A stretch of 64,000 nt of DNA from Micromonospora craniellae (GTDB taxonomy: Bacteria > Actinomycetota > Actinomycetes > Mycobacteriales > Micromonosporaceae): the NCBI RefSeq assembly GCF_014764405.1, contig NZ_CP061725.1:6262001-6326000 (forward strand), in the 5' to 3' direction. This document shows, piece by piece, positions 8,235 through 17,153 of the stretch (its first letter is position 1; every line of letters begins with the position of its first letter). The notes beneath the pieces are model-generated. The model saw only the letters and a program-made list of their open reading frames with translations. It was not told where the DNA came from and did no database searches. Both the position numbers and the translations under genes were made by a program.

Positions 8235-9485
8235 TCAGCCCGATGTCGGCTCGGCGGGACGCGTGCCGGCCAGGCGATCGTCGGCCACCCGCTGACCCTC
8301 CTCGTCGCCGACCGACTCGTACTCGCGCAGCGCGGCCCGCCGCGCCTGGGCCGCGTCCAGGTGCTCGCCCATCGCGGCGTGCACCAGGACCAGATTGGCC
8401 AGCGCCGCCGCGTAGCCGCGTGAGTCGCCCAGCGAGCGGAACGTGTTCGCCGCCCGTACCAGCAGGTCGTGGGCGGCCTCCCGGTCACCGCGCGCCAGCC
8501 GTGCCGCACCCAGCCCCAGGTCGCTGAGGGCCTGCCCGGCCCGGTCGCTGCCGGCCCGGTGCCGACGGGACAACTCCAGGTGGGCCACCGCCTCGTCCAG
8601 CCGCCCGAGGTCGAGCAGGGCCAGGCCGAGATTCATCCGGGCCTGGGCGGTGTCCCGGCGTCCCTGGGCGGTCACCGCCAGGCTCAGCTCGGCCATCGCG
8701 CCGTGCGGGTCGTGCCGGCGACGCAGCACCACCCCCAGTTGGTTGTGCGCCCACCCGGCGATCTCCGGCCGCTGCTGAGCGGTCGGGTTGGCCAGCACCG
8801 TGCGGCAGAGGTCCTCCCACTCGTCCCGCCGCTCGGCGTGGGCGAGCCAGCCGCACGACGCCACCGCCAACCGGAACCACCAGCCGCGTACCCGCCGGGG
8901 CAGCGTCTCCACCGCGCCGGCCGGCACCTTGACCACGGCCAGCAGCAGATCCTGGTGCAGGGTGAACCAGTCGTACGGGTCATCGGTGGGCAGCCGCTGG
9001 TCCGCCTCCAGCGAACCGGCCGTCGCCAGCCCGGTCACCTGCCGCTCGGCCCGACGGGCCAGGTGCCGGGTCAGCCGCGCCTGCGCGTCCACCCGGCGGC
9101 GCACCGGCACCGTCTCCCGCAGATGCATCCGGGCGTACGGGGCGAGCAGTGGCCGGACCTCGTACCGGTCGCCGGACGCGCCGGTCACGAAGGCGCCGTC
9201 GGCCAGCTCGTCGATCAGCGCGGCGACTCGGTCCGGGCGGCGTCGGGCCAGCGCGGCGATGCTCGGCCGGTCCAGCGGCACCGGACTGAGCGACAGCAGC
9301 CGCCACAACCGGCGTGCCTCGTCACCCAGTGCGTGACACGCGGTGTCCTGCACGACGACCAGCTCGGTCACCGGCGAGACGTCGACCCGTTGGTGCGGGG
9401 GTGTGTCGGCGGCGCGGCGCAGCGCGTGCCGCACGTCGGCGTGCCGCCAGCCGTACGTCGTCGTCCGGCGGCCCAGTTCGGTCAC
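8235..9485 (-). CDS. TPR protein, probably the C-terminal remnant of a STAND-type regulator
   Basis: About residues 50-110 resemble the winged-helix region that follows the NTPase of AfsR/NB-ARC-type regulators (ARRLWRLLSLSPVPLDRPSIAALA). The C-terminal two thirds are tetratricopeptide repeats (GWAHNQLGVVLRRR, ARMNLGLALLDLGRLDEAVAHLELS). The expected P-loop NTPase and DNA-binding domains are absent, and nothing coding-like continues upstream in frame. It is therefore probably truncated. No Shine-Dalgarno precedes the GTG at 9485. On the opposite strand at 8206, a TAGCGT-N7-GTG signal begins an orphan reading frame that quickly runs into this gene, as if a deletion junction lies near. Confidence 0.6.
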   Translation of the reverse strand: MTELGRRTTTYGWRHADVRHALRRAADTPPHQRVDVSPVTELVVVQDTACHALGDEARRLWRLLSLSPVPLDRPSIAALARRRPDRVAALIDELADGAFVTGASGDRYEVRPLLAPYARMHLRETVPVRRRVDAQARLTRHLARRAERQVTGLATAGSLEADQRLPTDDPYDWFTLHQDLLLAVVKVPAGAVETLPRRVRGWWFRLAVASCGWLAHAERRDEWEDLCRTVLANPTAQQRPEIAGWAHNQLGVVLRRRHDPHGAMAELSLAVTAQGRRDTAQARMNLGLALLDLGRLDEAVAHLELSRRHRAGSDRAGQALSDLGLGAARLARGDREAAHDLLVRAANTFRSLGDSRGYAAALANLVLVHAAMGEHLDAAQARRAALREYESVGDEEGQRVADDRLAGTRPAEPTSG

Positions 9486-9711
9486 CGTACGGGGCTGGTG
9501 GCCGCACAGCGCGACGATCGCGCTGCGCGCCTACCTGCGCGTGATCCGTGGCCACGCCGTACCCCTGGTCGACGCGGCCGTGGCGCGACGCCGCGCCGAT
9601 CCCCCCCCCAGAGCGCCGCCGAACGCGCCCTGCTCGTCCCGGCCGCGGCGCTGCTCACCCCCACAGCCCGGTAGGGTCCGGGGCACCAGCAGGCCAGCGG
9701 GAGGCGGGGCG

Positions 9712-11184
9712 ATGTCCGACCATGTCGACGTGCTCATCGTGGGCGCCGGTCTCTCCGGTATCGGCGCCGCCTGCCACCTGCGCCGCCGCTGCCCGGACAA
9801 GACGTACGCCGTGCTGGAGGCCCGCGACGACCTCGGCGGCACCTGGGACCTGTTCCGTTACCCCGGGGTGCGCTCGGACTCCGACATGTTCACCCTCGGC
9901 TACTCCTTCGCGCCGTGGACCGCCCCGTCGGCGATCGCCGACGGCGGGACCATCCTCGACTACCTCCGGCGCACCGCCGACGCGTACGACGTGACCCGGC
10001 ACATCCGCTTCCGGCACCGGGTCGTCCGGGCCGAGTGGAACAGCGAGCGGGCCCGCTGGACGGTGCACGTGCAGCGCGCCGACACCGCCGACACCGCCGA
10101 ACTCACCTGCGACTTCCTGTACGCCTGCACCGGCTACTACCGCTACGACGCCGGACACACCCCGCGCTTCCCCGGGCAGGAGCGCTTCGCCGGGCGGATC
10201 GTGCACCCGCAGCACTGGCCGGACGACCTCGACCACTCGGGGCGTACCGTGGTGGTGATCGGCAGCGGCGCCACCGCCGTCACGCTGGTCCCGGCGCTGG
10301 CGCGGCGGGCTGCCCACGTGACCATGCTGCAACGGTCACCGACGTACGTGCTGGCGCTGCCCGCCCGCGACGCGTTCGCCGACGCGCTGCGGCGGCGGCT
10401 GCCCGCCCGCCTGGCGTACCCGCTGATCCGGTCGAAGAACGTGCTGGCCACCGCCGCCACCTACCAGCTCAGCCGGCGGGCGCCCGGGCTGGTCCGCGCG
10501 CTGCTGCGGCGGGCCGTGACCCGGCGACTGCCGGCCGGCTACGACGTCGACCGCCACTTCACACCCCGCTACGACCCGTGGGACCAGCGGCTGTGCGTGG
10601 TTCCCGACGGCGACCTGTTCGACGCCCTGTCCGCCGGGCGGGCCAGCGTGGCCACCGACACGGTCGAGACGTTCACCGCGCACGGCGTCCGGCTCACCGG
10701 CGGCGCGGAACTACCGGCCGACGTCGTGGTCACCGCCACCGGGCTCGACCTGCTCGCGCTGGGCGGCATGACGCTACGGGTCGACGGCGCCGACGTGGAC
10801 CTGCCGGGGACCGTCGCCTACAAGGGCATGATGCTCTCCGGCGTGCCGAACTTCGCGATGGCCCTCGGCTACACCAACGCCTCCTGGACGTTGAAGTCCG
10901 ACCTGGTCGCCGAGTATGTGTGCCGCCTGCTGCGGCACCTGGACCGCACCGCGGCACGGATGGTCACCCCGCTCGCCCCGCCCGACGGGCGGCGGGCGCC
11001 GCTGATCGACCTGACCTCCGGGTACGTGCGCCGTGCCGTGGCGCACCTGCCGTCGCAGGGACACCGTCCGCCCTGGCGCCTGCACCAGAACTACCCGCGT
11101 GACCTGCTGCTGCTGCGCTACGGACGGGTCACCGACGCCGGGGTCCGGTTCGACGCGCCCCGCAGGAGTGCCGTCGATGCGTAG
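9712..11184 (+). CDS. Flavin-containing monooxygenase (Baeyer-Villiger type)
   Basis: The 490-residue protein has the FAD-binding GAGLSGIGAACHL motif near residue 10, the NADPH-binding GSGATAVTL motif near residue 185, and between them FAGRIVHPQHW. The last fits the FxGxxxHxxxW fingerprint of Baeyer-Villiger monooxygenases such as EthA. It would insert an oxygen next to a ketone or oxidise a sulphur or nitrogen substrate; the substrate is unknown. The start is ATG 9712 with a gaggcggggc site. The following GntR remnant overlaps its last codons. Confidence 0.88.
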   Translation: MSDHVDVLIVGAGLSGIGAACHLRRRCPDKTYAVLEARDDLGGTWDLFRYPGVRSDSDMFTLGYSFAPWTAPSAIADGGTILDYLRRTADAYDVTRHIRFRHRVVRAEWNSERARWTVHVQRADTADTAELTCDFLYACTGYYRYDAGHTPRFPGQERFAGRIVHPQHWPDDLDHSGRTVVVIGSGATAVTLVPALARRAAHVTMLQRSPTYVLALPARDAFADALRRRLPARLAYPLIRSKNVLATAATYQLSRRAPGLVRALLRRAVTRRLPAGYDVDRHFTPRYDPWDQRLCVVPDGDLFDALSAGRASVATDTVETFTAHGVRLTGGAELPADVVVTATGLDLLALGGMTLRVDGADVDLPGTVAYKGMMLSGVPNFAMALGYTNASWTLKSDLVAEYVCRLLRHLDRTAARMVTPLAPPDGRRAPLIDLTSGYVRRAVAHLPSQGHRPPWRLHQNYPRDLLLLRYGRVTDAGVRFDAPRRSAVDA

Positions 11185-11473
11185 GTTCGACTTCACGTAC
11201 GCCCGTCCGGCTGACCGCCTCACCGGCGCCCCGGTCCGGGAGGCGCTGCTGCGCCTGGAGGCCGAAGGGCTGGTCCGGCTCTATCCCAAGCGCGGCGCGC
11301 TGATCCTGCCGGTGTCCGCCCGCGAGATCGCCGACGTGGTGGAGGCCCGTCGACTGCGCGCCGCGCACGCCGCCGGTGACCTGACCGGCCTGATGGCCGC
11401 CGACCGGGCGTTCCACGCCACCGTGGCCGCACACATCGACACCTCCGAGCGCGTGTTCCTGGGGCCCCGGTGA
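11177..11473 (+). pseudogene. GntR-family regulator remnant
   Basis: The 98 codons carry part of a winged helix (GAPVREALLRLEAEGLVRLY, then PKRGALILPVS) joined to a fragment of the FCD ligand domain (LMAADRAFHATVAAH). The N-terminal helix and most of the FCD domain are missing, so it is probably non-functional. A GntR-MFS pair is common, and the MFS gene follows at 11520, so this was probably its regulator. Confidence 0.65.
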
Positions 11474-11519
11474 ACGCGCGTGACCGTGTGGTCGCCCCCC
11501 GGCACGTCGGTACCTCCTC

Positions 11520-12941
11520 GTGAGCGCGCCCGGCATCGAGGCGGCCCCACTCCCGGCACCTCCCGGCCGGGCCGTACTGGTCTGGGGGGTGGCGCTCAGC
11601 GCGTACATCGCGGCGATCTTCCACCGCACCTCCCTCGGCGTGACCGGGGTGGAGGCGACCCAGCGCTTCGACATCAGCGCCGCCACGCTGGCCACCCTCA
11701 CCGTCGCGCAACTCGCCGTGTACGCGGTGATGCAGGTTCCGGTCGGGATGCTCCTCGACCGGTACGGCTCACGCCGGCTCCTGCTCGCCGGCGGCGTCCT
11801 GATGGTCGCCGGTCAGCTCGCCTTCGCCCTGGTCACCGACGTACGCCTCGCCGTGGCGGCCCGCGTCCTGGTCGGTCTCGGCGACGCGATGAGCTTCATC
11901 AGCGTGCTGCGCCTGGTCGCGTTCTGGTTCCCGGGCCGCCGTAACCCGCTGCTGGTCCAGTTGACCGGCACACTCGGCCAACTCGGCGCGGTCCTCGCCG
12001 CCGTACCACTGGTGGCGCTGCTGCAACACACCGGCTGGACCACCGCCTTCCTCACCGCGGCCGGCGGCGGCGCGGCCGTGCTGCTGGTGGTGGTCGCCGC
12101 CGTCCGGGATACCCCGCACCGGCCCGCCGTCCCCGCACCGGCCCCCGGCGGTGGGCGGCTCGCCGCCGCCTGGGCGCACCCGGGCACCCGGCTCGGGCTC
12201 TGGACCCACTTCGTCACCCAGTTCTCCGGCACCGTCTTCGCCCTGCTCTGGGGCTTCCCGTTCCTGGTTCAGGGGCAGGGCCTCAGCCCGACCGCCGCAG
12301 CCTCGCTGCTCACGGTGTTGACGTTGGGGATGCTGCTGACCGGGCCGCTCATCGCGCACCTGTGCGCCCGCCACCCGCAGCACCGCTCGGCGCTGGTCTT
12401 CACCATCGTCGGCGCCACCGCCGCCATGTGGACCGTGCTGCTCGCCTGGCCCGGCCGGGCACCGGCCTGGCTGCTCGTCACGCTGGTGCTGATCCTGGCC
12501 CTCAGCGGCCCCGGCTCGATGATCGGTCTCGACTACGCCCGGACCTTCAACCCGGTCAGTCGCCTCGGCAGTGCCGCCGGGATCGTCAACGTCGGCGGTT
12601 TCGTCGCCTCGATCACCCTGGTGCTCACCATCGGCGTGGTGCTGGACCTGGCCACCCCGGCCGGACAGGACACCCCCGACCTGACCGCGTACCGCTGGGC
12701 CTTCTCCGTGCAGTACGGGCTCTGGGCCGTCGGCGTGGTGCAGGTGCTGCGCTGGCGCAACGCCGCCCGCCGCGACCAGGGCGGGCACCGACCGACGGCA
12801 ACCCGCGCCGAAGTCGCGCCGACCCGCCGGCCCGGCGGTAGGTTCGCCAACGGGTGTGACCGTACACGTCGCCGCCCTGGCGACGTCGCGGCGCAACGGC
12901 GGCGGCGCTTCGCGTCGGTGCGGACGAGGAGGAGAGCGTGA
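11520..12941 (+). CDS. MFS transporter
   Basis: The 473-residue membrane protein has about 12 hydrophobic segments. It shows the MFS loop motif GMLLDRYGSRRLLLAGG near residue 80 and a long hydrophilic Arg-rich C-terminal tail (last ~50 residues). Substrate is unknown. The tail may be an artefact of a shifted stop, since relatives usually end near residue 420. The stop codon overlaps the next start (GTGA at 12938-12941). Confidence 0.85.
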   Translation: MSAPGIEAAPLPAPPGRAVLVWGVALSAYIAAIFHRTSLGVTGVEATQRFDISAATLATLTVAQLAVYAVMQVPVGMLLDRYGSRRLLLAGGVLMVAGQLAFALVTDVRLAVAARVLVGLGDAMSFISVLRLVAFWFPGRRNPLLVQLTGTLGQLGAVLAAVPLVALLQHTGWTTAFLTAAGGGAAVLLVVVAAVRDTPHRPAVPAPAPGGGRLAAAWAHPGTRLGLWTHFVTQFSGTVFALLWGFPFLVQGQGLSPTAAASLLTVLTLGMLLTGPLIAHLCARHPQHRSALVFTIVGATAAMWTVLLAWPGRAPAWLLVTLVLILALSGPGSMIGLDYARTFNPVSRLGSAAGIVNVGGFVASITLVLTIGVVLDLATPAGQDTPDLTAYRWAFSVQYGLWAVGVVQVLRWRNAARRDQGGHRPTATRAEVAPTRRPGGRFANGCDRTRRRPGDVAAQRRRRFASVRTRRRA

Positions 12942-13978
12942 GCCAGCAGGTCAGGGGAGTCATCTCGCGCAGCAAGGGCACGCCCGTCGAGGTCACCGAC
13001 ATCGTCGTACCCGACCCCGGGCCCGGCGAGGCGGTGGTACGCGTGCAGTCCTGCGGGGTCTGCCACACCGACCTGCACTACCGCGAGGGCGGCATCAACG
13101 ACGACTACCCGTTCCTGCTCGGCCACGAGGCGGCGGGCATCGTCGAACAGGTCGGCGCCGGTGTCGACGCCGTCGCGCCGGGCGATTTCGTCGTCCTCAA
13201 CTGGCGGGCTGTCTGCGGCGTGTGCCGGGCCTGTCGACGGGGCCGCCCCTGGTACTGCTTCGCCACCCACAACGCCACCCAGAAGATGACCCTTCTCGAC
13301 GGCACCACACTCGCCCCGGCCCTGGGCATCGGCGCGTTCGCCGAGAAGACGCTGGTGCACGCCGGCCAGTGCACCAAGGTGGACCCGGTGGCCCGGCCGG
13401 CCGCCGTCGGACTCCTTGGCTGCGGCGTGATGGCCGGACTCGGCGCGGCCATGAACACCGGCGGCGTGACCCGGGGAGACGTGGCGGCCATCCTCGCCGT
13501 GGTCGCCGGACGCCGGGTCACCGCGATCGTCGCCACCCACGCCCACGACGACCACGTCCGCGTCGCCCCGGAGCTGTCCCGCGTCACCGGCGCTCCGGTG
13601 CTGCTGCACCCCGCCGACCGGGTGCTCTGGGACATGGTGCACCCCGACGAGCCGCCCGGCGGCCGGCTCGCCGACGGTGAGGCGATCGAGGTGGGCGGCA
13701 CCACGCTGACCGTGCTGCACACCCCCGGGCACAGCCCCGGCGCCTGCTGCCTGTACGCCGCCGACCTCGACGTGGTGTTCACCGGCGACACCCTGTTCGC
13801 CGGTGGCCCGGGCGCCACCGGCCGCTCGTACAGCGACTTCGGCACCATCGTCGACTCGATCCGGGACCGGCTGCTCACCCTGCCGCCGCAGACCGTGGTG
13901 CACACCGGCCACGGCGACAGCACCACCATCGGCGCCGAGGCGCCCCAGCTACCCGAGTGGCTGGCCCGGGGACATTGA
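12938..13978 (+). CDS. In-frame fusion: mycothiol dehydrogenase N-half to MBL-fold hydrolase C-half
   Basis: Residues 1-181 match the N-terminal half of MscR, the zinc alcohol dehydrogenase acting on S-hydroxymethyl-mycothiol and S-nitrosomycothiol. Catalytic ligands Cys39, His63 and Glu64 and structural-zinc cysteines 93, 96, 99 and 107 are present. Its NAD-binding Rossmann half is missing. From about residue 182 the frame continues as a metallo-beta-lactamase-fold hydrolase with HAHDDH (His201, His203, Asp205, His206), HTPGHSPGAC, FTGDTLF and HTGHGDSTTIGAE. In actinobacteria mscR is often followed by exactly such an MBL gene, so one in-frame deletion removing the end of mscR and the beginning of its neighbour explains the chimera. 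Dehydrogenase activity is unlikely; hydrolase activity is uncertain because the N-terminal part of that fold is also missing. Confidence 0.8.
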   Translation: MSQQVRGVISRSKGTPVEVTDIVVPDPGPGEAVVRVQSCGVCHTDLHYREGGINDDYPFLLGHEAAGIVEQVGAGVDAVAPGDFVVLNWRAVCGVCRACRRGRPWYCFATHNATQKMTLLDGTTLAPALGIGAFAEKTLVHAGQCTKVDPVARPAAVGLLGCGVMAGLGAAMNTGGVTRGDVAAILAVVAGRRVTAIVATHAHDDHVRVAPELSRVTGAPVLLHPADRVLWDMVHPDEPPGGRLADGEAIEVGGTTLTVLHTPGHSPGACCLYAADLDVVFTGDTLFAGGPGATGRSYSDFGTIVDSIRDRLLTLPPQTVVHTGHGDSTTIGAEAPQLPEWLARGH

Positions 13979-13980
13979 CC

Positions 13981-14626
13981 GCCGCTCCGGCCGGAATGCA
14001 CGGGCATCTCCAACGGCGGGCTCAGCGCGTACCCGGGCGGCGACCGGGACCGCTGGGAACGGCGACTGTTCGGCGGCGCGTACCAGCGACCGGGCGTGGG
14101 CCCGGCGGACCGCCCGAAGTACGGCGGTCTCAACCTGCTCGACCATCCGGACGGTGCCTGCCCCCGCTTCGGCTCCTGCCACCTGCGGCTACACCCCGAG
14201 GTGCTGACCCGCACCACGTGCTGTCTCGGCGACAGCCACCTCGACCCACCGGAGGTCGGCACCGTCGACGTGGTCGGACCGGTGCTGGCGGCGCTGCTCG
14301 CGGCGACCGCCGACACCGGCACCACCCTGGGGCGGCCGGGCATGGACACGTGCTGGCCCTCGTGCAGGAGGTGCTGCGCCACCGCGAGGACGCCGACACC
14401 GCGTCCCGGACCGCCGGTCGCGTCCTCGACGACTACGTCGAGGCCCAGGTGCACGGACCGGTCACCCTGGCCCGGGACGTACGCGAACTGGTGGTCGACC
14501 CCTCGTTCCGCGGCCGCCGCCGACCGGTACGGGTTCCCGCTGCGGTGGCACGCCGGTTTCGCGCTGCCGGTGCACCAGGTCGACGCCGACTTCCGTGGGC
14601 GCTTTGGCACCCCGTACGCCCTCTGA
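13981..14626 (+). pseudogene. DUF3626 family pseudogene
   Basis: A recognisable DUF3626-like product is spread over two frames: SNGGLSAYPGGDRDRWERRL and KYGGLNLLDHPDGACPRFGS in one, HVLALVQEVLRHRED to LARDVRELVVDPSFRG in another (frame change near 14345), then back to RYGFPLRWHAGFALP near 14515. The N-terminal part is missing and no start is present. The stop codon TGA (14624-14626) became the left target duplication of the IS element. Confidence 0.65.
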
Positions 14627-14699
14627 GAGACCGTCGGGTAACCGGCTCGGGGCGTTGTGTGACGGCGAGACACGTCGATGCGGGACGCTCGACAAATAG

Positions 14700-14754
14700 G
14701 TCATCCCCGCCATGATCGGGTTGTGTGTGCAACGTAGACCTTGGCGGGGATGAC
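14700..14754 (+). promoter_or_regulatory. Hairpin around the transposase start codon
   Basis: GTCATCCCCGCCA (14700-14712) and TGGCGGGGATGAC (14742-14754) form a perfect 13-bp stem. The transposase GTG (14725) is in the loop. It may limit transposase translation, especially from read-through transcripts. Confidence 0.55.
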
Positions 14755-15627
14755 GCCCGCTCATGCTATCCGTCGAGCTTGACCGACGCGATGTGGGCGA
14801 TCCTGGCCCCTCTCATGCCGGTGCGTGACCTGCGTAGAGGCGGCCGGCCCCGTAAGTGGGACGACCGGCTGATCCTCGACTCGATCTTCTACGTGCTGCG
14901 GTCGGGCTGTGCGTGGCGAATGATGCCGCGTGATCTGGCGCCGCCGGATGCGGCGCATCGCTGGTTCACCGCTTGGCGTAGAAACGGGACGTGGGATGCG
15001 ATCCACGACGAGCTTCGCCGGCAGGTACGGGTGGCGGCGGGTCGTGGGCCGGAGCCGACCGCGGCGGTGTTGGACGCCCAGTCGATCAAATCCAGCGAGG
15101 GTGGCGAATGCCGTGGGTTCGATATGGGCAAGAAGACGACAGGCCGTAAGCGGCATCTGGTTGTCGACACGATGGGGTTGATCCTGGTGGTGATGGTCAC
15201 CTCCGCCTCCGTCAACGACCGTCCTGGAGGCCGGCGGATCCTGCAACGACTGGCCGAGGCATTCGCCACCGTCGCGCTGGTGTGGGCCGACGGCGGCTAC
15301 GCCAACAGCATCGACTCCAGCCTGTTGAGCTGGGCAAAGGACAAGCTCGGAATCCTGCTGGAGATCGTCGAGCGCACCGACGATGTCAAGGGCTTCAAGG
15401 TCCTGCCGCGTAGGTGGGTGGTGGAGAGGACGTTCGGCTGGCTGGTACGTAATCGGCGTCTGGCCCGGGACTACGAGCGGTTGACCGTCAACTCTGAGGC
15501 CATGATCAAGGTAGCGATGATTCGACTCATGACGATACGTCTGGCCGGGCAGGCGGTCCGGTGGAGCAACACTACCGAACGCGAAGCCGCCCGACGTATC
15601 AACGCTGAACGACTTATCGCCACGTAG
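14725..15627 (+). CDS. IS5-family transposase
   Basis: The 300-residue DDE transposase reads through without a frameshift. The N-terminal ~100 residues are the DUF4096-type region (SLTDAMWAILAPLMP, GGRPRKWDDRLILDSIFYVL, GCAWRMMP). The DDE residues are probably Asp in LDAQSIKSSE, Asp in WADGGYAN and Glu in VVERTFGWL, the last with the usual R and K spacing. GTG 14725 is the likely start; neighbouring GTGs at 14723 and 14727 are in other frames. It is bounded by inverted repeats, so the element may still move. Confidence 0.93.
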   Translation: MCNVDLGGDDARSCYPSSLTDAMWAILAPLMPVRDLRRGGRPRKWDDRLILDSIFYVLRSGCAWRMMPRDLAPPDAAHRWFTAWRRNGTWDAIHDELRRQVRVAAGRGPEPTAAVLDAQSIKSSEGGECRGFDMGKKTTGRKRHLVVDTMGLILVVMVTSASVNDRPGGRRILQRLAEAFATVALVWADGGYANSIDSSLLSWAKDKLGILLEIVERTDDVKGFKVLPRRWVVERTFGWLVRNRRLARDYERLTVNSEAMIKVAMIRLMTIRLAGQAVRWSNTTEREAARRINAERLIAT

Positions 15628-15862
15628 TCACCTGGTTACCCGACGGTCTCTGAGCCGTCTTTGCCGGTCCGGCCCCGGTGTCCGGTCTCTCATACGTGAC
15701 CCGGATCACCGCTTAGTGCATCCCGGGCATGCCCGGAATGACCGACACGTCGGGCGGGTTGTGTTCCCCAGAGCGCCGGCACCCACACCCGACCGACCGG
15801 CGGCAGTTTCCCCCGAGAGCGGCTCACCCCGAGCGGCTCGTACGATCGAAAGGGCAACCATC

Positions 15863-16570
15863 GTGAAGCTGGACTTCACTCGATGGCTCCCGGCCATCGC
15901 GACGAACCCGAACCGGAAGGCCACGTTGAGCGTGGTGGGCGTGACCGCCCTCACCGGGCTGGCGCTCGGCCCCACCGCCGTGGCCGCGCCGATCACCACC
16001 GGCCCGCACCAGGGCGCCGTGGCCGCCATCGACATGGCCACCGGCCGCAACCCCACCGGCCCCACCGGCGCCACCGTCGAGTCCGGCCTGACCACCGGCG
16101 GCAGCACCGACAAGCCCAGCGCCGGCAAGCCGAGCCGTGCCGAACTGGTTCCGCACGGAGTGCAGGGCGCCCAGTCGCGGGTCCCCCTCGACAACGCGCA
16201 GCGCCAGAACGCCAAGACCATCATCGAAGTGGCCAAGGAGACCGGCGTCGGCGAGCGCGGTGCGGTGATCGGCATCGCCACCGCGCTCCAGGAGTCGAAG
16301 CTCTACAACCTCGGCCACCTGGGCGCCTACAACGACCACGACTCCCAGGGCCTGTTCCAGCAGCGTCCATCCACCGGCTGGGGCAGCGTGGACCAGATCA
16401 CCGACCCCGAGTACTCCTCGACGGCGTTCTTCGAGGCCCTGAAGAACGTCGGCGGCTGGCAGGACCTGCCGCTGACCACGGCGGCACAGACGGTGCAGGT
16501 CTCGGCCTACCCGTTCCACTACGCGCAGTGGGAGGAGCAGTCGGCGGACATCGTCACCCAGCTCTGGTGA
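15863..16570 (+). CDS. Secreted lysozyme-like protein, third paralogue
   Basis: The 235-residue protein shares the lysozyme/transglycosylase-like domain of the proteins at 1048 and 17154 (HGVQGAQSRV, ALQESKLYNLGHLGAYNDHD, SQGLFQQRPSTGWG, AAQTVQVSAYPFHYAQWE). It has a different signal peptide and a longer Gly/Thr/Pro linker. GTG 15863 is chosen because GAAAGGG precedes it and the signal peptide starts MKLDFTRW; the in-frame GTG at 15716 would add a non-signal extension. Identity to the other two is moderate, so this is an older duplication. It ends at a hairpin terminator (16590-16620). Confidence 0.85.
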   Translation: MKLDFTRWLPAIATNPNRKATLSVVGVTALTGLALGPTAVAAPITTGPHQGAVAAIDMATGRNPTGPTGATVESGLTTGGSTDKPSAGKPSRAELVPHGVQGAQSRVPLDNAQRQNAKTIIEVAKETGVGERGAVIGIATALQESKLYNLGHLGAYNDHDSQGLFQQRPSTGWGSVDQITDPEYSSTAFFEALKNVGGWQDLPLTTAAQTVQVSAYPFHYAQWEEQSADIVTQLW

Positions 16571-16589
16571 CACCCCCCGCCTCTACCTA

Positions 16590-16620
16590 CGGCCGGCCCC
16601 CGACCCTCGGGGACCGGCCG
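16590..16620 (+). terminator. Hairpin terminator
   Basis: Arms 16590-16603 and 16607-16620 (CGGCCGG…CCGGCCG) pair with a single mismatch around a CCC loop, 20 bases after the stop codon. Confidence 0.75.
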
Positions 16621-16657
16621 CCCCCGTCCCCGCGATTCCGCCTCCCGCGCCCGCCCT

Positions 16658-16718
16658 GTTGATCAAGAAGTTTGAGTCGGGATGTCTGTCGTGTCCGCAC
16701 TGAAACTCCTTGGTCAAC
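16658..16718. repeat. TTGATCAAG-family palindromic element, copy E2
   Basis: GTTGATCAAGAAGTTTG and GAAACTCCTTGGTCAAC flank about 26 unrelated bases. Its position relative to the gene at 17154 matches that of E1 relative to the gene at 1048. Confidence 0.75.
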
Positions 16719-16915
16719 CAGGAGAGCGGCGGGGCGAGGCAGATCGAGCCGCTACCGGGAAGCTGAGGCTAGGTACGTCCCGGACGTGGCAGGATTTCCG
16801 ATTTCTCGGGTCCGGTGGGTGGTCGTGGGGCGGAATCGAGGTGGGGGCGGTGGCGTTGTAACCCGGTGGCTGGCCGAGCAGGACCCACCCCCGCGCAGGT
16901 GGCGGGCGGATGTCG

Positions 16916-17029
16916 GAATGACCTGGCCCGGTCGATCGTTGTACCTGGTCCCGACGCCGCAAGGGCCTCCCGGATATCCCCCTGGGGACTCGGCTCGGCA
17001 GGTGGTGGTACGTCGACCCGACGCCGCAG
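16916..17029. repeat. Leader direct repeats, second locus
   Basis: Units at 16916-16963 and about 16984-17029 end in cccgacgccgca(a)g and match the pair at 807-923. Spacing to the coding start is nearly the same in both loci. The remaining intergenic sequence (16719-17153) holds no gene. Confidence 0.55.
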
Positions 17030-17153
17030 ACCCGGTGAATCCCCCTCACAGACCCTGTGCGTCGGATCCCTCTTTGTCTTCTAGCGCCTGACGGCGTTCG
17101 CGTCGCCCCTTCATCCCCCTGTGGGTGGCGTCTATCCCCGAATGGAGCTTGTG

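Larger units (their letters stand above)
14627..15650 (+). mobile_element. IS5-family insertion sequence, complete
   Basis: The 1,024-bp element is bounded by perfect 17-bp terminal inverted repeats (GAGACCGTCGGGTAACC). A TGA target duplication is present on both sides (14624-14626 and 15651-15653), the TNA type seen in IS5-family subgroups. It carries one intact transposase gene. Insertion is immediately after the stop codon of the DUF3626 pseudogene. Confidence 0.92.
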
